64,000 nt of DNA, from NCBI GenBank assembly GCA_047967505.1, contig CM106538.1; one strand, written 5' to 3'. The notes beneath the pieces are model-generated. The model ran no database searches and was not told the origin of the DNA. It saw only the letters and a program-made list of their open reading frames with translations. Positions 19,247 to 31,063 of this stretch are shown here, one piece after another. Origin of the DNA: Dipteris shenzhenensis (taxonomy: Eukaryota; Polypodiophyta; Polypodiopsida; Gleicheniales). A program made the translations under genes and the position numbers. Each line of letters begins with the position of its first letter. The stretch's first letter is position 1.

Positions 19247-22200
19247 TCAACTAAAGATCTCAGTATAATTTGTATACACATCCTAATCAATCAAATGAGT
19301 CTGAACACAATCGTAGAATGATTGTTGCAGAGATCGTTTGAAAAAAAGAAAGGATGAAAATAGTGGATCACCAAAGACTCTATGATTTTTGTCCATCCAT
19401 AAAGTCCATAGGGTCCAATAGCGCACCCATACAAAAAATAAATCAAAACCCTGTCTCGGTGGATGAAAACCAAACAACCAGAAAAATCTGCCAAAAGAAA
19501 CAGTAGGAAATCTCGCTCAAAGCCTCTGTCGGATGAGAGCAATGAGATCACATGTATGTGGACAGAACCAAAAAATGTCACAGATTCAGTAGAGTGTTGG
19601 CATCTGTGACAAACGGCCAGAGCAATATGTCTGTGTGCGAGTAAGTGGCCGGATGGAAAAATGCCAAGGAGAACTCGCCAAAGGAAAAGCTGTTGCCGAA
19701 GAGGGACTTTGTAATGCCAAAGGAGATGCAGCCTTTTTCTCCACCATTTCATTGGGCGATCCATATGCCAAACAATATTTGCTCTGTGAGAAAGGAAGAA
19801 GAGCGTAAAATCCAATCCTCAAGCCGATTCTGAAGTTCCAAACGAGGTACCGGTAAGTACGGTCGAAGCATTGCTGAAATCCTATGCCATAAAGGACGAT
19901 AATGAGCTCCCAAGCCGTATTTGCTAGCAGCCATAGAAAAGGATAAAATTGTGCCATCATCCTGAAGTACATCCGCCACAGATGAAATGCCTTTGAAGGA
20001 GAGAAAATAAGAACGTTTGGGTTCTCGTATGGCCAAAGGAGGGTGGAATACTTTAGACCAAAAAATATTCTCAGCCCTCAAAGAGTTTCCCGACAAAGAA
20101 TCCCTGCCATGCCATTCCAAGTGGGATAAGATATGTTTCCAATCAAGAAGCAGACGAGAGACAAAAGGGCAACCTCTGATCTTGCCTTGGATAGAGCCAA
20201 ATAAGAAATCCCACTGAGTAGGCTGCCAATGCCCAAAGGCAGAGGTGTGAATATGTAATAAGAGAGAGCGGATCATGAAAGCCCAAGGCTGATCTCCTTG
20301 CATAAACTGTATCATCATTTTCCCTCTGTGAGCAAGTAAATGCATTTGAATATTGAGAATGTTCAGACCCCCGTGCATCTTTGGAGAATAGAGACGATGC
20401 ATAGAGAGTAATCTAAGACTTTTCTTGCCATTTTTTGAACACCAGAAAATTTCCATGATAGCTGACATAAAAGAAACCAGATCTGCCTTAGTGAACATAG
20501 TGAGAGGCAGATAAAATTGCATGTATGCTATCAAAATGGATTGTGTAATTCGAAAATGAACATGTAATGGCCAAGTTGCAAGCTTCCAATATTCAAGTTT
20601 TGCCCTTAACTTTGTTAGCACCCAATCAGTTTGTTGGGAACGCGTGAGTCCCCAACCTAGAGGATAACCGAGATGCCGAATGAATTGAGAAGCGAGGACA
20701 ATTTTCCCAGGCCACAGAAGGTTGTGCCATTCCTGTGCATGCAATGGCAACAATCTTGATTTCTGAAAATTTACTCGAAGACCAGCAGCCAATCCATATG
20801 TAGAAAGAGCCTGCATAATCATGGACAGATCAGCCCGAGTATTTTTTGGAGTAAAGAATGAATCATCAGCATATGCCTGAGCAATCATGCTATGACTGCC
20901 AAGAATCTCCAAACCGTGCAACTGGTCAATGTCCAAGAGGTGGTCTAGATATTGAAGCAGTGGATGAGTGGCTATGGCAAAAAGTAAAGCACTTAGGGGA
21001 CATCCTTGCCTGACAGAACAACCAAGAGTCCAGGATGGAGAAATATCCCCTGAAAGTATGCAGGCAGCTTTACTATCTTGATATAGCCAAGTGATGAGTT
21101 GCTGCATTTTTGTGCCAAATCCCAATGCCTGCATAGTCAATGAAATAAAATCCCACTGAACAGTATCAAAGGCTTTGGCAATATCAACTTGCAATAACAA
21201 AACGTCCTGCTACGTGTGTTCGGCATATTCAATTCCAACATAGGCATTAGCAATGTTATCTGTGATATGCCTACGCGGGACAAAGCCATATTGAGCAGGA
21301 TGCAACCCATCATGTAAAAACCCCTTTAGCCGATCAACAATCATTTTGGTAGTGACTTTGTAAATGACGGGCATAAGAGTGATAGGTCTCCAGTCTGCCA
21401 AAGACTCACAAATTTGTTTTTTTGGAAGGAGTTTAACAAGACCTCTCTTCCATGTGTCCGGCATTTTTTGATTTTGCCATGCAACATTCACCATATATAG
21501 CAATGTATGCTTCAAAATAGGCCAATATTCTAGAAAAAACTCGACTGTTAAACCATCCCATCCTAGAGATTTCCATCTGCCACATGATTTGATTGCATCT
21601 GACAGTTCCCTCTCAGTAAAGGGTTCCTCCAATTCCAAAGCTTGAGTAGGGGAAATGATAGGAGAAACATGTTGCAATAGTAAATTTTGTGCAAGCAAAA
21701 TCTGTTGTGAGGGAGGAACTGCAGAACCAAATTGCTGAGAGAAATGATGCACACAAACAGAAGCAAGCTGTGACCGTGAAGTGGTCCATGATCCATCAGG
21801 CATAAGCACTCTGCAAATTTATGTTTTGAGTCTCCTCTGATGTAAACTTTTGAAAATTTCTTTGGAAGAGCAACCTTTATCTGTAAAGGCTCTTTGTCTT
21901 GCTCTAGTCTCCCATTTGGCCAGTTTCCTGTGATCATTTAGTTTAAGACAATGTCTGGCCTGGCATAGTGTTGTTTGCTCATGCATGGACAACGAACAAT
22001 GATGGCTGAGTTCAGTGAGGTATTGACAAGTGGATTTGGCCTGAGCAATGGTTTCCCTCAGAGTCTTCATGTAAGACTTGCCATAAGCTCTAATCACAAC
22101 TTGCTTTTGGAAATAAAAGAATCCCAGGCATCATCAATATGAATATGGCTGCTAGAGGACAGACAATGAGATGCTTCAGTAACCATTGCCTTGAAATCAG

Positions 22201-22981
22201 CATGTTGCAAATAGCTATTGTTTATGATTAGATGTCTCCTTTGTGGCAATCTATCATCTGGCATATCATGAAAGGATAACCGCAACCATAGAGGTGCATG
22301 GTCTGAATGCACAAAGGCATAGTCAATCCACATTTTGCATGTAAAATCCCCATTTTGTTGTGGAGCTACACTATACCATCGATCCAAACGTGCCTAATAA
22401 GAGGACAAGGCATTATGTTGAAATGTGTAGCCCGGTGACAAAGGCTGCAATTCCTTCCAAAGGTCAACCAAATCCAAATGCAATAGTAATTGAGACCATG
22501 CATGCCTTTTAGGAGTTAACATATGGTCATGTCTGGAGGTGTTGTCACCCTGTTGTGGAGCATTATTGAAATCCCCACATATGTAGGCATGATATCTCCA
22601 TGGATATTGTTGCATGGCATCCCAAATTGCAGTTCTTTCTCTAGAGGACTGAGGTGCATAAACAGAAGAAAATTTAAACACCTCTCCTCGAATAATGCAT
22701 TGGAGAACAAGCCATCTGCCTTTTTTGTCATTTAAAGCAATAACTGGTTGAAGCTCATGTTTGATCAGAAGGACTACCCTTGAGAAAGAGTGCTCCCCAG
22801 CATAGAAAATATCATATCCACAGTAGTGTCCTGTCTTTCCTGCATAGATATGTTGGTTGTGTTCTTGTAATGCCACTATGTCAGGCTGAAATCTATTGAT
22901 GTACAGCCACACAGATTTCCATTTCCTACTGTCACACATCCCCTGGACATTGAGTGTAAAACATTTGATATGAGCAATCAT
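19247..22981 (-). pseudogene. LINE D ORF2 (endonuclease-RT), broken
   Basis: Full-length ORF2 by colinearity with LINE B: endonuclease from 22981 (LNVQGM, LQEHN, GDFN, SDH), RT with VDIAKAFD, VRQGCPLS and YADD (20862-20873), then the C-terminal domain. Lesions are in-frame TAG at 22394-22396, a shift near 22095, a stop at 21817-21819, TAG at 21210-21212, a ~95-100-bp deletion near 19800 removing about 33 residues before the KWWRKRL block, and shifts near 19575 and 19480. Both TAGs sit where related copies have CAG or a similar codon, consistent with C-to-T change. Dead copy. Confidence 0.9.
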
Positions 22982-23037
22982 ATTTACAGATATTTATAGT
23001 AATATAACAACTATGTACAGCAGCAAAATTTATGAGG

Positions 23038-24273
23038 TCAGCCTTGCATTTCTATCTCAGGGTCAAGGCCTCGCCCCTGAGAAGAAGTAGCCACCTGAGA
23101 AGTAGACAGCAAAGCAGCAACCTCTTCTTCAAGGAAGAGTGTTCTACTGGCTATTACTGCAGCCCATGTAATCCCAATTCCTGTATTTATCTCTGGGATA
23201 CTTCCACTAGAAGATGCACCATTCCAAGTGCGGGGGGGGTGGAATTCTTCGAGCAGACATAACTTTTCTTGGACTTTGCCATCCATCAGTTGGAGGTTTC
23301 TGTCCTTTGGTCAAGGGTTGAATAGCAGGAGGTAAATGTGAAGAAATATTCCCATTGGAAACCACTGGAGCTTTGCCTTTATCCTGACTTCTAGAAAGTT
23401 GTCTACTACCTTTGTTTTTATTTGCAACTGGAGTAGGAGCATCCTTGATAAGCATTTGAACCGGCAAAGTGGTATGAGGCATTTTATGTTGATTCATTGG
23501 ACACTGTGAAGCCATGTGTCCAAATTTTTTACACTCAAAACAAGCCCCTGCAAATAATCCCATTTGAGTTTATAAAAAGCACTTCCCATGTTCACATTAT
23601 TCACCATGACTGAATAAGAGTCTGGTGTGGGATTATCAATATCCCAGAGAATGCAAAATCTGTTCGAGTTGCCATTTGGCCGTGGTGGGCAGACCACTTT
23701 ACCTAAAGATGCTGCAATTTTAGGCAAGAGTGAGGCCATACATTGTGGGAAATCAACAACTTCAACCCAAACCGGGCATCTGTGTCGGATTAAAGCCTGA
23801 AAATCCCTTGTGGGAGACCATGGCAATACATGCACCATTTGCTGCCCAAAAAAGAGAGGCGAATGTTCCAAGAGCATTTGTCTGTGTATATCATCCACCA
23901 TGATAACCTCAAAAAAACCCCTGGCTGCATAGTGTACTTTACGAACAAACGAGCCAGCCGGTGTGCGTGTCAACCAGTTGCCTATCTCTGCGGCAGGTGG
24001 CATCCGGTCTGGAAAAAATAATATGACTGCATTCTTAGCATATTCTCTGACTGGATCCACAATTTCATCTACCTCAACCATTAGGCCAACTGAAGGAACC
24101 GAGTCTTTCCACTCTTTCCTCGTGTCTGCAAATCCTTCATGCATGACATCATATACCAGTTGAGCCTCAAGAGTATCATGCATCGGCTCATGCTGACCCT
24201 CAACCTGCTTTTGCTTCTTGCAGGGAACTGAATGCTCCTTTTGAAACGTTTTTTCATATGAATATTCTGCCAT
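23038..24273 (-). pseudogene. LINE D ORF1 (DUF4283-like, CCHC), two frameshifts
   Basis: Starts with the same Met-Ala-Glu-Tyr as LINE B ORF1, and its length matches (1236 bp including shifts). One base is missing near 23560, where B reads AAATGGGG, just before the CFECKKFGHMASQC knuckle. A second shift lies in the G run at 23232-23240, a typical homopolymer slip. Between them the protein is nearly the same as in B. Its function would be RNA binding in the LINE RNP. Confidence 0.88.
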
Positions 24274-24332
24274 AGCTTTGTAAGAAAGGGAACTCAGGAA
24301 TGAAGTACCTGTAAAAAGGTAGTGGAAGCAAA

Positions 24333-24347
24333 AAAACCAGTATATTT
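24333..24347 (+). repeat. TSD (left) of LINE E
   Basis: AAAACCAGTATATTT, identical to 31049-31063. It lies inside the 5' UTR of LINE D and abuts the poly-T of LINE E. Confidence 0.9.
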
Positions 24348-24449
24348 TTTTTCAAGAAAGAGACTTCTATTAAGTAAGAGAAAAAACCCACGAGAGCAAG
24401 CTCAAAGCAGAATACATCATGAAATCATGAGGATAAATAAAAAACCCCC

Positions 24450-27400
24450 TCAGAGTGAGGTGGAAAACAACCAAGGCTGAGGCTGAAAGTGCCACCTCAA
24501 CCCTATAGTAGTCTCAGAGAAGAAAGGAGAATCCTTCCATTCCCTGAAGAAAGAAGCCCTCCTAGCTGAGGCTGCACAGGAGTCTCCCTGCATACCCATC
24601 CATACGGCCATCAAAGTATGTACGGTGTCTGTACAGATACTAGCCAATATGTACGGTGTCTGTACATATGTGCGAGGGATGAACCTGAGTACCCTCCAAA
24701 GCCTCTGTGCATCTGGCTCTCCAGATATGCCAGGATGCTATGCTCGCTAGAATCTCCCAAGAAGTATCCACAGAGGCATGTACAGCTGTAAAAGGAAGGT
24801 GTGGTACCACATCCAACGAACAGGACTCAGTCCGATGACGTCGAACCGAAATGGCCTGAGAGGAGTCAAATCTCTCATAGAATACCTGAGGCCCTATAAG
24901 AGAAAGCCAAGCCACTGAGCCCCATGTCATAAAACATGGGGAGTGGGCAAAGTGACTGAAAATCCTGGCTACCCCCATCCAAATCATCCTCACCTGTCTA
25001 TAATCCCATAAGCAATGCTGAATAGTCTCCGAAGCAGAGAGGCATCGAGGGCAAGTAGGGTCGGCTCCGAACGTGGACCTCCAAAGGTTCATTGCAATCC
25101 CACCATGGATAGAAAGCCAAAAGAAGATAGTGATCTTTCTATTCCTGTGGGATTTCCAGAGTCTCCTCTAGAAGCACCTCTGTAGATCCGCAGTGATATC
25201 AAATGTTTCCCAATGAGGAACTCTGGAAGGTCTCTAACCTCTACTACTGAGCTGATATCTCCTGGCATTATCGACCGTGTAACAAAAGAAGGGGATGCTC
25301 TTCTCTCGATGCCCTGCGTCAATCCACTCCCACTCTCCGGGGTCCCACTGCAAATACTTGATGGGAACTCCCCCATAGAGCCAGAGCCTCCAAGACCCGG
25401 TGGAGAGTAGCCTGGGGTCTGGGTCTAGGAACCACTATGAATCTAATCCCTGCACCAAAAGACCTACAACCCTGATAGGCTGAAAAGCAGACTCAAGCAA
25501 GATGTCCTCTGTGGACCTGAGCAATCTGCCATCATCCTAGACACTAAAAACTAAAGCATCCTCCTGTGCATCTCGAAAGGCCAAAACCTGAAGCGGAACA
25601 CCGCCTCTCGTAAAAGTACTTGCCCAAGTGGAGGAAGTGAGTGGCATATCATCTGTGTCTATCCAAACCTCTGGAAGGGCTGCCTCAATCTACAAGATCC
25701 TCCCTACACTCCCTCTGAGATGTCCTCTCAACCTTGATTTGGTCTCCTCTAGAAGCCTGCAGAAAGCTTTCCAAGACCCCATAGATGATGCATGTCCCCT
25801 CTCCCACCTGGACCACTGCATGTAGAGTGAGGCACCTAGTGGTCTGCCATGATCATCTTAAATACTGTCATTCCACATGATGGGTTGCCTATCAATCTCT
25901 TCCCGAGAGAAAGGAGGAATCCTCCGAATAGTGCTTCTGAAACTGGCCCAAGCTTTCAGAATGGCAACCATGAGAGGGGACGAAGGTGATCTGAGGTGTG
26001 CTGTGGTGAAGATCCAGCTAACACTGCTCATCCAGTGTCCTCCTGAAGAAGGTGTGCACCTCTGTATGCTGCTAATAAGAAAGTCCTTCCACGGTTCCTG
26101 CCCTGGCATAAGTCCCCGCACCACCATCTTGCAAAGTAAAGCTCTGCACTGTAAATCTGGATCAATAATATTGAGACCCCCTTCCTGTGTAGGGAGGATG
26201 AGAGTCTCCCAAGCCACCCTAGCTAAGGCATCTACTGTGCCATCAAGCCCACTCCAAAGAAAGTTTCTGATCGATCTTTAGAGCTGAATGATGCAGTCTC
26301 TAGAACGGCACTAGCATGAACAAACAAACCAGGCCGTGGCCAAGAGGACCTGGTTGACCACCACAACTCTAGAGGCAAGATCCAGCTTGGCTGAGCTCCA
26401 AAAAAGAAGATTCCTCCTGATGCTCTCCAAAACGGGAGCAAACCGCTATGTGGTAGAAATATCCAAGCCGACCTGGCAGCCCAAATACTTGAAAGGCTGA
26501 CCTCTCTGAACCCAAGTGAATCCTATGTCAAGCCCCCAAACTGGAGTGTCCTCATCACTGATCCAAAAGCAATTGGATTTATGCCAATTTATCTGCGCCC
26601 CTGCCGCCAAGCAAAATAAATCCAATGCTGTCCTGAAAGAAGTGAGCATCTGTGGAGTGGCATCCAAGTAAACTGCTGTGTCATCTGCCAACTCACTGTC
26701 AAGTAGCTCCTCTTCCCTTCTGATGGAAGTCTCAGCCCAAAGATGTCAGCTTGAGATCTAACATAAATACTCATAGCTTCGGCCACAAACAAAAAAAGGA
26801 AAGGAGCAAGGGGGCATCCCTAACGGACTGATCTCGAAATCTGAAATCTCTCACCCCCCCACCAATAAGTACCTAGCTGTGGGCTGATCTGTACAAAGAG
26901 GAAACACCTCTGATCCAAGCATCAGCAAAGCCAAAGCGCAGAAGGGTGCCCTCCAAAAAACCCCAATCTACTCTGTCATAAGCTTTCTAAAAATCCAAAA
27001 GTAGAATGGCTAGATTCTGGCCACTCTGCATGGCCCACTCTGAAGCTTCATAGAAAGAGAAAATGTTATCAAAAATGCTTCTGCCATGCACAAATCCCGT
27101 CTGAGTGTCATGAATAAGATCAGGGAGAAGGGGCTGCAATCGAGGCTGATAGCCTTGGCCAGAATCTTGTAACAAATCCCCAGAAGTGTGATAGGCCTCC
27201 ACTGGGACACTAAATTTTTGCAACCTCCTTTTGGGATAAGGTGGATGAGACCCTCTGTAAGCGACCCGAGCATCTCGCCAGAGTCCCAAATGGCCTGCAG
27301 GGCTGAAGTAATATAGTCTCCAATCATATCCCAAAATGCAATGAAAAAAGACGGGGTGAGGCCATCCGAACCTGGGCACTTGCCCTTGTGAAGGGCTGAA

Positions 27401-28691
27401 AGTGCAGTCCTGAACTCTGTGTTGGTGAAAGGTGCATCGAGTAGAGAACATGCATACCCTGATTCACCAACACAGGGATACTTTGCCAAATAGCCTGTCT
27501 AGCATCCTCTCTATCATGTGTCTCAGGATCAGCAGTAAGAAGGGTGGCATAGAAATCTGAAGCTATGTGTAAGACATCATCAGGCTCTGTCTGTAAAACC
27601 CCATGTGAGTCAATAAGCTGGGATACACTCTCTCTACTATGTCTAGGGCCAAGAGTAGAGAAAAAGTGTTTATTGTCTCTACCACCCATCTGAATCCAGG
27701 AGGACTCCCGTGCATGAAAGGCATACTCTGCTCTCTGATCAAGCAATAACTGCTGATGAGCCCTTGCTGCAGCAAGGCACTCTTGAATCCAAGCATCTGA
27801 AGGCCGTTTCTGCTCTTCGCTCTGCAAAGCTGCCAACTGCTGGCGAACCCCAATCTCACATCTGAGAATATCTCGTCTCCTGGTACAAGCAACTGAGCGG
27901 TAGAAGGCGCTAATACCAAAAAGGGCAGCGGCTACATGTGATGGATATGGCTGCCCACCCTGGACATGAGAAACCCATATCTACAGGGCTGCCTCTATAA
28001 GGTCCTCCTCTGTGTAAAAGGCATCTTGAATCCTGATGCTGGCAGACCGGCCTCTCAAGTGAGGCTCTGAGATAGTCAGCACAACAGGAAAGTGGTCTGA
28101 AGTGGAAACCCCAGCAGCAATGCATACCGATCCACCTCTGTCTAGTGCCCAATCATCTACATAGAATCTGCCAATGCGTGCATGAATAGGCATCTGCTGC
28201 CTCCTAATCGACCAAGAGAACAGGAGGGACTGTGGCTGAATAAGAAAGGCATCATCCCACCAAGTATCTCTACCACAGAAGTGAAAAAGGAAGGCATCCC
28301 AAGCTGCTCTCTCCAAAGAGTGAAGTCCGCCTTCTCTACCCCCTTTTTTGTCTGATGGTAACTCGACCATGTTTCCTACAATCAAAAGAATAATCCACTG
28401 AGCTCTAGAGGGAATAATGACTACATGTCCAACAACTAAGGGGAGAACCGACTGCGAAACTGAAATAGAAGTGCCCCCCCAGGTGCCCAAAGCAGGCGAC
28501 CAAAAAGTATGGCCAGAAAGCAACTTGCCTGACTTGGCACAATCTCTAGAATCCAGTTTGTGCTCTTGAATAAATAAGATATCAATGGAACCCCCATTAG
28601 CACCTGGATGAAGCTGATCCCGGATCAGCTGTCTACGGCGGCGATGTGGGATGCCACCTAGGCCCTGTATGTTCCAGCTAATAATCCTCAT
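24450..28691 (-). pseudogene. LINE E ORF2 (endonuclease-RT), heavily degraded
   Basis: Starts MRIISWNIQGLGG at 28691. An endonuclease segment runs to 27981 with IQEHK and TSDH motifs, but an in-frame deletion near 28370 joins the block before the GDFN motif to the one after it, so that catalytic block is lost. RT fragments are 27489-26987 (WRPITLL, then TGFVHGRSIFDNI after a frameshift), 26691-26446 (the YADD box reads LADD) and 26441-26232. C-terminal fragments run 26217-25858, 25376-25089 and 25092-24640 with knuckle CPRC...H...C. Numerous stops and shifts. Certain as a LINE pseudogene. Confidence 0.87.
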
Positions 28692-30241
28692 CGATGGGAG
28701 GATGTAGAGTGGAACACCTTACCCGACCTAGTGGCGGAAACAAAGCCCTCAACAGGGGAAGACCTCCTACTCGAGAAGGGAGGAATGGAACCAAGTGACG
28801 GAAAATCAACAGGGGAAAGAACCCTGCCACCTGAAGAAGAAGCCATGTCTATAGGAAACCCAATCACTGGCTCCCCAAAAGTAGCGGGCACAAACTCCTC
28901 CTTTGAAAAATCTGAACCATCTGCCAGGGCTGAAAACGAGTTCCTATGAAGCAAGCTAGACACCGGAGTGCGAAGGATCCCTTCTGAGGGAAGAGGATCA
29001 ATAGTGTAAACCATCCCCTTTCCCCTATCCAAGGGAGGAAGTGAGGACTGCTCTCTATCCTGTGTCTGCCCAGCCGCGGAGACCTCTACTGCCTCAAGAA
29101 GAGCGTCTAGCACCGTTGGATCTAGGGAAGAAGCTGCAACCGGGGAGGAGGTCGAAGCTTCAGTGTCTCGGACTGTGCGAGGTGAGACTAGAGGGACAGC
29201 TCGAGGTGAAGCAGAGTCCACTAATGTACCCTCGTAAACTGAAGGAGGGATCTGCACACGTGTCAGAACCCACTAGAGAGCGTCGCGTGCCCCTGAGGTA
29301 GGTGGGGGTCGAGGAGCAGGTGATGGACCTGTACCACCCCCCTGTCGAGGCCGAGGAGCAGGTGCTGGACCTGTACCACCACCATCCTGACGAGGACCGC
29401 CATGCGAAGGTTGAGGAGTAGGTGCTAGACCTGTACCACCCCTCTGTCGAGGCCGAGGAGCAAGTGCTGGACCTGTACCACCCTCGTGTCCCCCCTGTCG
29501 AGGCCATGGGGCGGTAGCTGTACCAGAGGGCTTCTTGGGCCTTTTCGTCTTCCTGGGGCAATCCCTGGCAAAGTGTCCAATGGTCATGCATATCCTGCAC
29601 TGGTCCTGTTTGCCTGAAATCTCTACTCTCTAGCGAACAAAGGAACCATCCGGGCGCTGGATCATAACATGATCCATCTTGAGGTTAGGATCCTTACAGA
29701 GGACCCTAACTCTAGGTACCCCATCAGCCTTGGTTGCCTCTACTGCAGTCAATGGCAACCCAGGGAGGGGTGGGATCTCAACAACTGCGCCAAAATGCTC
29801 CCCAATAACAGAAAGAAGTCGATGGTAAACCTGGGGAAGCTCGAGAAATCTAATGAAGAGCGAAAGATTTTCTTATCTGCCTCCACTAGGTCGAAACCAA
29901 TATGAAAGGCTTCAAAGAAGATCTTCCTGTGTCCCAGGTGTAAAAACTCAGCTTTGAGCACAGTGCTCGCAGCCTCTGGAGTGTCAAAAACAACCTGGAA
30001 AAAAACCTCGTCCCAGAAGACGAACATCTAACAATCGTGGAGTGAGGTCTGGGGGGAGAGCCGCAAGCATCCAGTCCGTGGCTTGAGATCTGGAGGGGTG
30101 AGACCCGAAGATGCGTGCTAGCAACGTGGTAGAGCATTCAATCTCTACATCCTTCTTGAGCTGCTGCAACTTGTCTTTAGAAAAGGTAATAGTTTTCGCG
30201 GCCGGTGGAGGTGGAGTAGGATTGGCTGACGGAGTATCCAT
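28688..30241 (-). pseudogene. LINE E ORF1 (CCHC RNA-binding), broken
   Basis: ATG at 30241 is taken as the start because LINE F has its ATG at the same place. Open pieces in three frames are 30241-29984, ~30027-29749, 29587-29273 and 29257-28688, separated by shifts. The knuckle CRICMTIGHFARDC lies near 29560-29600, followed by a basic KRPKK patch. Next is a repetitive Gly/Pro/Arg/Gln-rich region with repeats of GTGPAPAPRPRQ type (29290-29520), then an acidic, Ser-rich C terminus. The stop overlaps the ORF2 ATG (ATGA, 28691-28688), as in LINE F. Confidence 0.8.
29290..29520 (-). repeat. Minisatellite inside LINE E ORF1
   Basis: Four to five imperfect units of ~45-60 bp with the core GAGGAGCAGGTGCTGGACC and TGTACCACC. 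They code for a Gly-Thr-Gly-Pro-Ala-Pro type peptide repeat. LINE F ORF1 does not show it at the corresponding place, so it probably expanded within this lineage. Confidence 0.7.
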
Positions 30242-30299
30242 CGCCAATTGAGGTGAGGAGGCCGACTCTGACAATTTGGAGGCTCCTTCCGCTCCAAAA

Positions 30300-30965
30300 A
30301 ATGCTGCGGGAGATAGGGGGGAAAGGAGGTGAGGAGGGAGCGGGGAGGGGAGGGGTAAAGGGGAGAGGCTGAGAGGTTGAAGGGGAGGGGTCAGTCTGAG
30401 AGGGAGGGAGGGGGCAGGCTAGGGAGAGGAGAGGGAGAGGAAGGAGAGGCAGGAAGGGGGTGGGCTGAGGGGCAGGGAGGGGGCGGGCTGAGAGGAGAGG
30501 GAGAGGAGGGAGAGGAGGAGGAGGAAGGGGGCTGCGGCAGGCTGAGAGGGAGAGGAGAGGGAGAGGAAGGAGAGGGAGGGGCAGGGAGGGGGCGGTGCAG
30601 GCTGAGAGGGAGAGGAAGGGGCGGGTTGAGAGGCAGGGAGGGGGCGGAGGAGCAGGCAGGGAGGGGGCAGAGGAGTAGGCTGAGAGGGGGAGGAGAGGGA
30701 GGGGGGGCTGAAGGGAAGGGGGAGGAGAGGGAGAGGAGGGGGCGGGCTGAGAGGCAAGGAGGGGGCGGAGAGGCAGGGAGGGGACGGAGAGGCAGACAGG
30801 GAGGGGGCGGAGGAGCAGGCTGAGAGGGGGAGGAGAGGGAGCGGGCTGTGGGCTGAAGGGGAGGAGGAGAAGGGAGGGTGGGGCTGAGGGTAAGGGATAG
30901 AGGGAGGGACGGGCTGAGGGAGAGGGTGCAGCAAGGGAGCGGGGAGGAGCAGCAGCTCGAGCTGG
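30300..30965 (-). promoter_or_regulatory. Polypurine/polypyrimidine 5' UTR of LINE E
   Basis: Plus strand GGGAGGGG/GAGAGG-rich for about 660 bp; pyrimidine-rich in the element's sense. It corresponds to the tracts before ORF1 of LINEs F and J. Long open frames on either strand here are compositional only. It could form triplex or other non-B DNA and could act as a promoter, but neither is shown by the sequence. Confidence 0.55.
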
Positions 30966-31048
30966 TTCTCAAAAAAGCCTTACCGGATCTCTCAGCTTTG
31001 GCCTGGATGGAGCTGGCAATCTGTCATGGCAAGGAGGTGCTGCTATTC

Positions 31049-31063
31049 AAAACCAGTATATTT
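31049..31063 (+). repeat. TSD (right) of LINE E
   Basis: AAAACCAGTATATTT; exact partner of 24333-24347. LINE D 5' UTR resumes directly after it. Confidence 0.9.

Larger units (their letters stand above)
24348..31048 (-). mobile_element. LINE E, family 2 (L1-like), full length, nested in LINE D
   Basis: About 6.7 kb bounded by exact 15-bp TSDs. The 3' end (short poly-T at 24348-24352) is at the left. Order in the sense direction is a short leader, a polypyrimidine 5' UTR (30965-30300), ORF1, ORF2 overlapping by ATGA, and the 3' UTR. It is not similar in DNA to family 1. Coding parts carry many lesions. Confidence 0.9.

Noticed and set aside
30377-30972. Gly/Glu/Arg-rich and Pro/Ser/Leu-rich frames on both strands
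   Set aside because: Purine/pyrimidine tract of the LINE E 5' UTR; coding bias is purely compositional. The same applies to 16759-17111 and 56409-56947.
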